Shown in pieces: positions 8,308 to 15,803 of a DNA stretch of 63,638 bases. A program made the position numbers and the translations under genes. The stretch is from CAZHDI01 sp964531285 (GTDB lineage: Bacteria; Pseudomonadota; Alphaproteobacteria; JAJFIK01). The notes below the pieces were generated by a model. It was given only the letters and a program-made list of their open reading frames with translations, was not told where the DNA came from and searched no databases. The DNA lies in the NCBI GenBank assembly GCA_964531285.1, contig CAZHDI010000007.1, forward strand, positions 1 to 63,638, written 5' to 3'. Position 1 is the stretch's first letter. Every line of letters starts with the position of its first letter.

Positions 8308-9360
8308 TCAGGACACGGTCAATGCGGGGGCCGCGGACGCGACCGTCTCGTAGAACGCCGTGCAGTCGCGCACGAAGGCGGCTTTCGTGAACTGCTGGTG
8401 ATAGGTGGCCTTGCCGCCCGCAACGATCCGCTCGCGCAGGGCCGGTTCGTTGATCACCCGGTTCATGGCAGTAGCCAGCGCGTCCACATCGTCGATGCCG
8501 ATCAGCAGGCCGTTCTCTTCGTTGTGCACATAGGCCTTGGGGCCTTGCGAGGCTGCCGCGATCAAGGGGCGTCCGGCGGCCCAGGCATCCACGGTGACGG
8601 TCCCGAACGGCTCATACCGGGAGGGAAAGGCGACCATGTCGCAGGCCGCCAGCAGAGAGCCGCGATCGTCGCGCCAGCCGAGCAGCCGCACCCGGTCCTC
8701 GATCTTCAGAAGGCGCGCCTGGGTCTCCAGTTCATCGCGCAAAGGGCCGTCGCCGGCGATCCAGACATAGGCGCCGGGCACCTTGGCCATGGCGTTGAGC
8801 AGGGTATCCAGCCCCTTTTTCCAATGGAGGCGGGCCAGGGCCAGCACGAGGGGGGCGTCCTCGGGCGTATCCAGAAGGGCGCGGGGCGTCGGCTCGGCAT
8901 AGGGAAAATCGGCATAGGTGTGCACCAGGCCGATATTGGCGTCCGCGACGCCTTGTTCGCGGATATGGCGCACGAGGTCCTTGGTCAGGCCGACATGCCA
9001 GTCGCAATTGGCGAACCGCTCCAGCTTATAATAGCCGCCATACCAGCCGATATTGCGCTCCCGGCACTCCGCCGGCGCGAAGGTGCCCGCGCGGCCCATC
9101 CAATATTCGATCACGTCGGGCCGGTACTGGCGGATCGCCCGGGCAATGGTCCGCTGGGTCGGCAGACGCCACCAGGTGGAAAAGGACGCGGTTTCGACCG
9201 GGATGCCGTGCTCGGCAAAGCTGCGCAGGCGGAAAGCGTTGTTGTCCCGGGTGACCACCATCTGGTCGACACCGGCCTCGGCCAGCGCCGTCACGCTTTC
9301 CAGGAAGATGTTTTCAGCGCCGCCCGTCTCGGCGCCGGCCATGACCTGCAAAACCTTCAC
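8308..9360 (-). CDS. Glycosyltransferase family 4 protein
   Basis: Retaining glycosyltransferase of GT-B fold, 350 residues. The N-terminal acceptor half begins VLQVMAGAETGGAENIF, and the donor half carries VLALARLHWKKGLDTLLNA and the E-x7-E-like region PSRYEPFGTVTVDAWAAGRP. The start is GTG with a GGGGG element five bases upstream. Members build lipopolysaccharide, capsule or glycolipids; no partner genes adjoin it, so the acceptor is unknown. It is divergent from the FNR-type regulator. Confidence 0.88.
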   Translation of the reverse strand: MKVLQVMAGAETGGAENIFLESVTALAEAGVDQMVVTRDNNAFRLRSFAEHGIPVETASFSTWWRLPTQRTIARAIRQYRPDVIEYWMGRAGTFAPAECRERNIGWYGGYYKLERFANCDWHVGLTKDLVRHIREQGVADANIGLVHTYADFPYAEPTPRALLDTPEDAPLVLALARLHWKKGLDTLLNAMAKVPGAYVWIAGDGPLRDELETQARLLKIEDRVRLLGWRDDRGSLLAACDMVAFPSRYEPFGTVTVDAWAAGRPLIAAASQGPKAYVHNEENGLLIGIDDVDALATAMNRVINEPALRERIVAGGKATYHQQFTKAAFVRDCTAFYETVASAAPALTVS

Positions 9361-9638
9361 ATCGTCCCCCTGCTTATCCCGGATCGCGCGCCCTGGCGGC
9401 GCAGCGCGGCGCGGTATCGGAAGGCCGCCGCAGCGAGTCGGACGATAGCCGCCCGGTGCCGGACCAACAATGCTTGTGTCCCAGCACCGTTCATGGCGGT
9501 ATGTGAACGTGTTTAGCTGTTTTTACATGAATGGAAACGATTAGTGTCAATCCCCCCTTACACTCGCGGCGCCGGATGGTTATCATCATGGGGTGTAATG
9601 CCAACGGCCTAACCCATCACGCACGGCTCCGGACGGAC

Positions 9639-10424
9639 ATGACAGAGCATTCTTCATCCCTCGCGACCTCAGGCACCGTCACCTCCATTGCCGAGCCGGG
9701 CCGCTATGGATCGCCCTGTACCACCTGCCAGGTGCGCGAAACCGCGTTCTGCGGTGTTCTTTCGGACAGTGAGCTGGACCGGCTGAATGCGATCAGCGGC
9801 CAGTTCCGCTACAAGCCGCCTCAGGTGATTGTGTTCGAAGGCGACGACGCGGCGCACATTTTCAATGTCCAGCGCGGCGTGGTGCGCCTGACCAAGATGC
9901 TGTCCAACGGGCGCCGTCAGATCACGGGGTTCCTGTTTCCGGGCGACTTTATCGGTCTGGCGACCCGGGACCAGTACGCGTATTCCGCCGAAGCGGTCAC
10001 GGATGTGGAGTTGTGCCGGTTTCCGCGCAACCGATTCGTGGCGTTACTGGCGGATCTGCCGGAACTGGAGCACCGGCTTTTGTCCATGGCGGCGGACGAT
10101 CTGGCGTCCGCGCAGGAGCAAATGGTGCTTTTGGGGCGCAAGACGGCGCGCGAGCGCCTCGTGTCGTTCCTGCTGCGCATGGCGGGCCAGATGGAGCGGC
10201 GCGGCCTGGCCAGCGATACCGTGGATCTGCCCATGGCGCGCGCGGACATCGCGGATTATCTGGGCCTGACCATCGAGACGGTGAGCCGGACTCTGACCAA
10301 GCTGGTCAAGGAAGGCCTCATTGCGCTGCCGGCCGCCCAGTCGGCGGTGCTGGTTCAGCGGGCCGCCCTCGAGGCAATCGACTCCGGCGATATTGACGAC
10401 GGGTTCGGCGGCACGGCACCCTGA
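9639..10424 (+). CDS. Crp/Fnr family regulator, FnrL/FnrN-like oxygen sensor
   Basis: 261 residues from the ATG at 9639; longer upstream readings lack family similarity. The N-terminal cluster C27-x2-C30-x7-C38 plus C126 in ELCRFPRNRF match the four ligands of an oxygen-labile 4Fe-4S cluster. A cAMP-type beta-roll (about 45-140), dimer helix and C-terminal winged helix follow. The recognition helix has ETVSRT, the E-xx-SR pattern that reads TTGAT half-sites. It probably switches gene expression between oxic and low-oxygen states. No perfect TTGAT-N4-ATCAA box was seen in its own upstream region. Confidence 0.9.
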   Translation: MTEHSSSLATSGTVTSIAEPGRYGSPCTTCQVRETAFCGVLSDSELDRLNAISGQFRYKPPQVIVFEGDDAAHIFNVQRGVVRLTKMLSNGRRQITGFLFPGDFIGLATRDQYAYSAEAVTDVELCRFPRNRFVALLADLPELEHRLLSMAADDLASAQEQMVLLGRKTARERLVSFLLRMAGQMERRGLASDTVDLPMARADIADYLGLTIETVSRTLTKLVKEGLIALPAAQSAVLVQRAALEAIDSGDIDDGFGGTAP

Positions 10425-10458
10425 CCGCGTAACGGTTCAGCACGCCCGGGGGCAGACC

Positions 10459-11460
10459 ATGCGCGGCACCTATCGCATTATCGGCAGCGAGCTTTCGCCC
10501 TATTCGGTGAAGGTTCGGTCCTATTGCCGGTACAAATCACTGCCCCATGAATGGCTGCCGCGCACGCCCGAGCATGAGCAGGAATTCCAGGCCCACGCCA
10601 AGCTGCCGCTCGTGCCCCTGGTGATCACGCCGGAGGGCGAGGCCCGCCAGGACTCCACGCCGATCATCGACATGCTCGAAGAGGTTTGCCCGGAACCGTC
10701 CGTGCACCCCAAGGATACCGCTTCCCGCTTCCTGTCGGTCCTGCTTGAGGAGTTCGCCGACGAGTGGGGCAACAAGTGGATGTTCCATTACCGCTGGTGG
10801 CGGGAGGCGGATCAGAAATCCGCCGCCGACCGGCTGTGCCGCCAGTCCATGCCGAATTTGGGGACGGCGGAGCATGCCCAGATGGTCGAAATGATCCGGT
10901 CCCGCATGATCGGGCGAATCGGCTTTGTCGGATCCAGTGAGAAGACCAAGGATCTGATCGAAGGCTCGTTCAAGCGCGGCCTGGCGCTGATCGAGGCGCA
11001 TCTGGCCCCGCGCCCCTATCTGTTCGGCGCGCGCCCGGCCTATGCGGACTTCGCGCTGTTCGGCCAGCTCTACGAATGCCGCTCCGATCCCACCGCCGGA
11101 GACATGATCCGCGCCGGCTTTCCCAATGTGGATGCGTTCATCTCCCGCATGGTCGATCCCCTGCATGAAGGGCCGTATGAGCCGCTCGACGATTTGGCGG
11201 ACACCTTGCGTCCGCTGTTGAGCGAGGCGGTGGGCGGGCATTTCCTGCCCTGGTCGGATGCCAATGCCAGGGCCATTGCCGCCGGACAGGACCGCTTCTC
11301 GGTGGATCTGGCCTCGGGCCCGTTCGAACAGGCGCCGCAGAAATACCACGCCAAATCCCTGAAGGTGCTGCGCGAGCGCTATGCCGAAGTCGCCGGGGAC
11401 GGCGCGCTCGATGCCATCCTCGACGCGACGGGCTGCCGGCGCTGGCTGCTTGCGGCCTGA
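10459..11460 (+). CDS. Glutathione S-transferase family protein
   Basis: 333 residues. The N-terminus is thioredoxin-like with SPYSVKVRSYCRYK and the conserved cis-Pro region LPLVPLVI followed by DSTPIIDMLEE, as in GST N-terminal domains. The C-terminal half is all-helical with YLFGARPAYADFALFGQL, the GST-C signature. It is longer than typical GSTs (about 200-230) through a C-terminal extension of about 90 residues. The start is the ATG at 10459, 35 bases after the FNR-type gene stop, so the two may be co-transcribed. The substrate is unknown. Confidence 0.85.
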   Translation: MRGTYRIIGSELSPYSVKVRSYCRYKSLPHEWLPRTPEHEQEFQAHAKLPLVPLVITPEGEARQDSTPIIDMLEEVCPEPSVHPKDTASRFLSVLLEEFADEWGNKWMFHYRWWREADQKSAADRLCRQSMPNLGTAEHAQMVEMIRSRMIGRIGFVGSSEKTKDLIEGSFKRGLALIEAHLAPRPYLFGARPAYADFALFGQLYECRSDPTAGDMIRAGFPNVDAFISRMVDPLHEGPYEPLDDLADTLRPLLSEAVGGHFLPWSDANARAIAAGQDRFSVDLASGPFEQAPQKYHAKSLKVLRERYAEVAGDGALDAILDATGCRRWLLAA

Positions 11461-11467
11461 CCGGCCG

Positions 11468-12535
11468 ATGGATTTCACCAGCGACAATGCCAGCGGGATC
11501 GCCCCTGAGATTTTGGCGGCGCTCGGCGCGGCCAATGCCGGACAGGCGCCCAGCTACGGCGCCGACGCGATCAGCCAGCGGGTCGAGGCGCGTCTCGATG
11601 AGATTTTCGAACGCGCGGTCTCGGCGTTCTTCGTCAGCACCGGCAGCGCGGCCAACGCCCTGGCGCTGGCCAGTCTGGTGCCGCCCTATGGCGCCGTGCT
11701 GACCCATGAGGCCAGCCATATCCAGACCGACGAATGCGGCGCGCCGGAATTTTTCACCCACGGTGCCAAGCTGATTCCGCTGACCGGGGCAGGCGCCAAG
11801 ATCAGCCCGGCTGCGGTCGAGGCCGCGATGACCTATTTGCCGGCGGGCGTGGTGCATCATGTCCAGGGGCGGGCGGTCAGCATCACCCAGGCCAGCGAAT
11901 GCGGCACGGTCTACACGCCGGATGAGGTCGGCGCGCTGGGGCAGACGGCCCGGCGCCACGGGCTGAAGCTTCATATGGACGGCGCGCGATTCGCCAACGC
12001 CGTTGCCGGATTGGGCTGCGCGCCCGCCGATATCACCTGGCGGGCCGGGGTCGATGTGCTCGTTCTGGGGGCCACCAAAAACGGCGCCCTGGCCGCCGAA
12101 GCGGTGATTTTCTTCGATCCCGAGGACGCCGCGGACTTTGCCTTCCGCCGGAAGCGTGCCGGGCATCTGATGTCCAAGGGCCGGTTTCTGGCCGCTCAAC
12201 TCGATGCGTATTTCGCCGGCGATCTGTGGCTGCGCATGGCGGCGCACGCCAATGCCATGGCCCGCGCCCTGTCGGACGGTCTGGCGGCCCTGCCCGGGGC
12301 GCGGATCGTCTATCCTACCGAGGCCAATGAGGTTTTTGCCGTTTTGCCGGAGGGGCTCGCCGAGGGCCTGCGCGCCGCCGGGGCGGCCTTTCACCCCTGG
12401 GTGGTTCCGGGCGATCCCGCCGATGGCGCCATGGTGCGCCTGGTGACCTCCTTCGCGACGGCGCCGGACGATGTCGAGCGGTTTCTGCACACCGCGCAAT
12501 CCGTACTCGGACGGCTTACCCCCAAGCGCGATTGA
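11468..12535 (+). CDS. Low-specificity L-threonine aldolase-like PLP enzyme
   Basis: PLP fold-type I enzyme of the threonine aldolase/beta-eliminating lyase family, likely cleaving L-threonine or allo-threonine to glycine and acetaldehyde. 355 residues. It begins DFTSDNASGIAPEIL, has the nucleotide-like loop STGSAANALAL, the LHMDGARFANAV segment with the PLP-binding Asp, and the Schiff-base Lys in LGATKNGAL (about 203). The ATG at 11468 lies 7 bases after the GST stop, so it is probably translated from the same transcript. Confidence 0.88.
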   Translation: MDFTSDNASGIAPEILAALGAANAGQAPSYGADAISQRVEARLDEIFERAVSAFFVSTGSAANALALASLVPPYGAVLTHEASHIQTDECGAPEFFTHGAKLIPLTGAGAKISPAAVEAAMTYLPAGVVHHVQGRAVSITQASECGTVYTPDEVGALGQTARRHGLKLHMDGARFANAVAGLGCAPADITWRAGVDVLVLGATKNGALAAEAVIFFDPEDAADFAFRRKRAGHLMSKGRFLAAQLDAYFAGDLWLRMAAHANAMARALSDGLAALPGARIVYPTEANEVFAVLPEGLAEGLRAAGAAFHPWVVPGDPADGAMVRLVTSFATAPDDVERFLHTAQSVLGRLTPKRD

Positions 12536-13177
12536 CCGTTTGTCAACGCTTTCTCAGGGGGGCAACGGCGGGCTTTGGGGCCCGCGACCGAATATTCTTT
12601 CTTTTGGCACTCATATTGTAAGAATTTGATGAAATTCGTGATGCGGGTCGGCCTTTTTTAACTAGCCGACACTATAGCGTGTGCTAGCGTAATGATCCTG
12701 CGGTCAACAAGGGTGCTCGTGATTCGGCAGAATGCGGGGCTTTTTAGAGCGTAGGACAATTGTCCGGACCGGGCGGATCGGCATCACCGCCGCCGCCCCG
12801 GACAATATGGCGACGCGGCCAGATCCCGGTCGGGCAAGAGCCTGATCTGAGAAACTGGCCGGCCGGGCCATGATGATGATCTCGGGGCGAGGTCGTCGCC
12901 ATGACCGTCAAGGCGGTATTGCGCCGGGACGACAGACTGATCGCATGGATCCCGCAGACGGGATCGATCCTGATCGGGATGATCCGACGGCACGATATGG
13001 GAAGGGATGCGGCACGGCAAACCGCGCTCTCGCTGGGTCTTCGGGCCCCTCGCAGTCGGGACGGCGTACGCGTCACGGCAGCGCGACACCACCTGGTCGG
13101 CCGAAATCCGGGAACCGGATGGGCCGTATACAGACGAGATGCTCGAAAAAGAACAGCCTGTCAGGAGCAATTGACCC
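12536..13177. other. Long intergenic region rich in dyads
   Basis: About 640 bases without a gene I can support. The first part is AT-richer than its surroundings and holds several dyads: gcgggc/gcccgc (12568-12585, a weak terminator-like hairpin before a T-rich stretch), gaattt/aaattc (12622-12637), gtcggc/gccgac (12647-12670) and ctagc/gctag (12662-12687). The 12-bp palindrome ggacaattgtcc is at 12754-12765, with a further ccggacaat at 12798-12806. It probably holds the promoter and operators of the host-attachment-family gene or a small RNA; neither is proven. Confidence 0.5.
12754..12806. promoter_or_regulatory. Palindromic operator candidate (GGACAATTGTCC)
   Basis: A perfect 12-bp palindrome at 12754-12765 overlaps the palindrome gtccggac (12762-12769). 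A third copy of the half-site, ggacaat, lies at 12800-12806, giving a larger inverted repeat attgtccgg...ccggacaat. The arrangement looks like a dimeric regulator site, but no regulator can be assigned. Confidence 0.35.
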
Positions 13178-13663
13178 ATGTATGCCGAGAAATATGCCGA
13201 AACAGTGGCGCCCGAATTGGGCACCGACACGCCGCGGGCCATGGCCGCCAGACCGGACATCACCTGGATCGTCGTGGCCCATGAGTGCCGGGCGCGGATT
13301 TTCGAACAGGACGGCATGAGCGGCAGCCTGCGCCCCGCCCTGCACCATACTCTGTATGGGGATTGTGACGGCGCCGATACCCAGATGGCCACGGCGTCGC
13401 TTATGCGCGAGCACCGGACCGGCGAACGCCTGCGGACCTTCGCCGCCACGCTGGCGCGGATGTTGGACAAGGCCTATGCCGAGGGACGGTTTTCGTCGCT
13501 TGTGCTGGTCGCGCCGCCGCAGACCCTGGGCACGATCAAGGGCGCCCTGCCGACGGACCTGCGCAGCGTTCTGCGCAGCGAACTCAATCGCAATCTGATC
13601 CATGTGGCATGCTTTGAATTGCCGGCCCATCTTGGCCTGACCGCGCGGCGCTCCGCGCCTTAG
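13178..13663 (+). CDS. Host attachment family protein
   Basis: 161 residues, similar to the bacterial host attachment protein family (AtsE-like), which is named from attachment phenotypes in plant-associated bacteria and has an eRF1-like fold. The family start ITWIVVAHECRARIFEQ (about residues 24-40), the middle ERLRTFAATLARMLDKAYAEGRFSSLVLVAPPQTLG-like core, and a C-terminal LNRNLIHV match. There is no signal peptide, so it is probably cytoplasmic. It is preceded by a long regulatory-looking intergenic region and followed by a poly-G tract. Confidence 0.75.
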   Translation: MYAEKYAETVAPELGTDTPRAMAARPDITWIVVAHECRARIFEQDGMSGSLRPALHHTLYGDCDGADTQMATASLMREHRTGERLRTFAATLARMLDKAYAEGRFSSLVLVAPPQTLGTIKGALPTDLRSVLRSELNRNLIHVACFELPAHLGLTARRSAP

Positions 13664-13754
13664 TATCGGCGCAAATCATGCGATAGTCCCGAGCCGGTAT
13701 CGGTTAGGGCTTCTTGCACCGGCGCAGCCAGGCGCATTTCCGCGGCCCCGGCAG

Positions 13755-13820
13755 GCCCGCCCCCCCACCCGCCCCCCGGCGCCGGTAACCCTGGGGGGGG
13801 GGGGGGAGGGGGAGCGGGCT
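13755..13820. repeat. Homopolymeric C/G tracts with a 14-G run
   Basis: Fourteen consecutive G at 13793-13806 are followed by A and five more G, and mirrored on the left by C runs (13758-13776). Together they could form a long G/C hairpin or a G-quadruplex. The tract ends 54 bases before the TamA start codon. Runs like this vary by slippage and are also a frequent sequencing error site, so the length given may be wrong. Confidence 0.7.
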
Positions 13821-13853
13821 GGTGATGCCCTATTTCCAGAAGGACTCTTAGGG
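13807..13853. repeat. Dispersed 47-bp repeat, copy 1
   Basis: Matches 37 of 47 positions, without gaps, to a second copy at 56188-56234; both read agggggagcgggc at the left and ctcttag near the right end. This copy directly precedes the TamA gene and follows the poly-G tract. Substitutions are mostly C/T and A/G transitions, which fits an old shared element. Confidence 0.6.
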
Positions 13854-13860
13854 CTTCCCC

Positions 13861-15717
13861 ATGTTGGATTTGGACGGCGCCGCCATGCGGCGGTGCCTGT
13901 GGTTGCGTTTTCTTGCTCTTGGCGTCGCTATCGCCGGGGTCCTGTGCGGGACCACCGGGCCTCTCGCGGCACAGGAACCCGCGCGGGAGGCCGCCCGCAA
14001 CGGCATCAGCGAGTATGAAGTCCGCATCGAGGGCGCGCCGTCGTCGGCGATTCGGGGCCTGTTGCGCAGTGCGTCCCAACTCGTTGCTCTGGACGACAAA
14101 CCGCCACAGGGTCTCGCCGGTCTGCGCCGGCGCGCCGAAGCGGACATGGAGCGTCTGCGGATCGTTCTGAAATCCGAAGGCTACTATCTCGGGCGGACCC
14201 GGTTCCGCATCGATGAAGATGCCGATCCGGTCACGGTGATCGTCAGCGTCGATCCGGGTCCGGCCTTTCCGCTGCGCTCCTTTACCATCACCTATGATAC
14301 GGAACTGCCCGACGAGGCGCGTCAGGCGGTGCCGCGGCGCGGCGGCGATGTGGGCCTGGAGCCGCCGGCGGTCGCCAAAGGCCCGGCCATCGTCTCGGCG
14401 CAGGGCCGGGCCGTCGCCCAGGTGCGCGGCTTGGGCTTTCCGTTCATCTCGGTTGCCGACCGGTCCGTCCTTCTGGATCTGGAGGACGAAGTCGTCGACG
14501 TGACCTTGCGTTTGTCGCCGGGGCCGCTGGCCATGTTCGGGGTCACCCAGGTGTCGGGTCTGGATCGGGTCGAGCGGCCTTTCGTGGACGGCTATATCCC
14601 CTGGCGGGTGGGCGAGCGGTACGATCCGGACGACGTCGCCCTGTTTGCCGAGCGGTTGCAGCGGACCGGCCTGTTCCGGACGGTCCGTGTACGCATCGCC
14701 GAGACTGTGGCCGATGACGGCACGCTCCCGGTTCTGGTCGACGTCGAGGAGCGGGCCCGCCGGACGCTCGGCACCGGGGTGCGCTATTCGACCAGTGAAG
14801 GTCCGGGCGGGTCGGTGTTCTGGGAACACCGCAACCTGTCGGGAGAGGGCGAGAAGCTCCGGCTCGATCTGTCGCTGGCGCGCATCCGCCAGAGCATCGG
14901 GGGGCGCTATGAGGAGCCGCAATTTCTGCGCGCCGACCAGACCCTGGTGGCCACCGCCACGGCCGCCTCGGAAGAAACCGACGCGTTCGACAGCCGGACC
15001 GTTCTGGTCTCACTCGGGGTTGACCGGCAACTCAGCCGCACGCTTCAGATCGGTGTCGCCGGCGAGTTCGAATATGCCCGCACCATCGAGGACGAGACCA
15101 AGACCGACACCTATCTGTTCGCCCTGCCGGTGACGTTGGCGCTCGATACGACCGACAATCCGCTCAATCCGAAATTTGGACTGCGCCTGAAAGCCCGGCT
15201 GGCGCCGATCACCGGCTTCAATGAGGGGCCGACCCTGTTCACCAAGAACGAGGTGACCCTGAACAGCTATCAATCCTGGGGCGATCGGCGCTACTGGACC
15301 CTGGCGACCCGGGCGCGGGTCGGCACCATCAACGGCGAGGATACGGATTCCATTCCGGCCCAACGGCGGTTCTATGCGGGCGGCGGCGGCTCACTGCGGG
15401 GGTTCGCCTTTCAGGAGGCGGGGCCGCTCGATACGGACCGGGATCCCCTGGGCGGGCGCAGCGTGGTCGAACTCGGTGCCGAGTTGCGTGTTAATGTCAC
15501 GCCCGCTATCGGCGTTGTGCCGTTTTTCGAAACCGGGTCGGTGTTCGATGATCCGTGGCCCAATTTCGAGGAAGGCGTCTTGAATACGGCCGGCTTCGGT
15601 GTCTGGTACGACACACCGGTCGGCCCGTTCCGGGCGGATCTGGCGTTTCCCCTGAACCGGCGCAGCGGTGTCGACAGCGCCTTTCAAATCTATGTGAGTT
15701 TGGGCCAGGCCTTCTAA
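13861..15717 (+). CDS. tamA: TamA, outer membrane subunit of the translocation and assembly module
   Basis: Omp85-family barrel that helps insert outer membrane and autotransporter proteins with TamB. 618 residues: signal peptide (hydrophobic run about 10-37, cleavage after PLAAQ-like sequence), POTRA-like repeats (about 50-290, including ITYDTELPDE and TQVSGLDRVERPFVDGYIPWRVGERYD-type segments), then the 16-strand barrel region. The SLRGF motif near residue 512 corresponds to the conserved (V/I)RGF loop of Omp85 proteins, and the protein ends in an aromatic residue (GQAF). The ATG at 13885 (MRRCLW) would also give a good signal peptide. The tamB gene follows 86 bases later. Confidence 0.92.
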   Translation: MLDLDGAAMRRCLWLRFLALGVAIAGVLCGTTGPLAAQEPAREAARNGISEYEVRIEGAPSSAIRGLLRSASQLVALDDKPPQGLAGLRRRAEADMERLRIVLKSEGYYLGRTRFRIDEDADPVTVIVSVDPGPAFPLRSFTITYDTELPDEARQAVPRRGGDVGLEPPAVAKGPAIVSAQGRAVAQVRGLGFPFISVADRSVLLDLEDEVVDVTLRLSPGPLAMFGVTQVSGLDRVERPFVDGYIPWRVGERYDPDDVALFAERLQRTGLFRTVRVRIAETVADDGTLPVLVDVEERARRTLGTGVRYSTSEGPGGSVFWEHRNLSGEGEKLRLDLSLARIRQSIGGRYEEPQFLRADQTLVATATAASEETDAFDSRTVLVSLGVDRQLSRTLQIGVAGEFEYARTIEDETKTDTYLFALPVTLALDTTDNPLNPKFGLRLKARLAPITGFNEGPTLFTKNEVTLNSYQSWGDRRYWTLATRARVGTINGEDTDSIPAQRRFYAGGGGSLRGFAFQEAGPLDTDRDPLGGRSVVELGAELRVNVTPAIGVVPFFETGSVFDDPWPNFEEGVLNTAGFGVWYDTPVGPFRADLAFPLNRRSGVDSAFQIYVSLGQAF

Positions 15718-15803
15718 ACCCGATATCCACCGCATCCTGGTCGAACTGTCGCCGTCTTATCCGCTGACACTCATACATCTTGATAACCTCTCAGTCTGTT
15801 TCC

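Noticed and set aside
9361..9638. FNR box for autoregulation of the FNR-type gene
   Set aside because: No TTGAT-N4-ATCAA or close variant was found.
12901..13284. Possible 127-residue protein in the long intergenic region
   Set aside because: It has a weak ribosome site but no family likeness, odd Arg/His-rich composition at the end, and overlaps the host-attachment-family gene out of frame.
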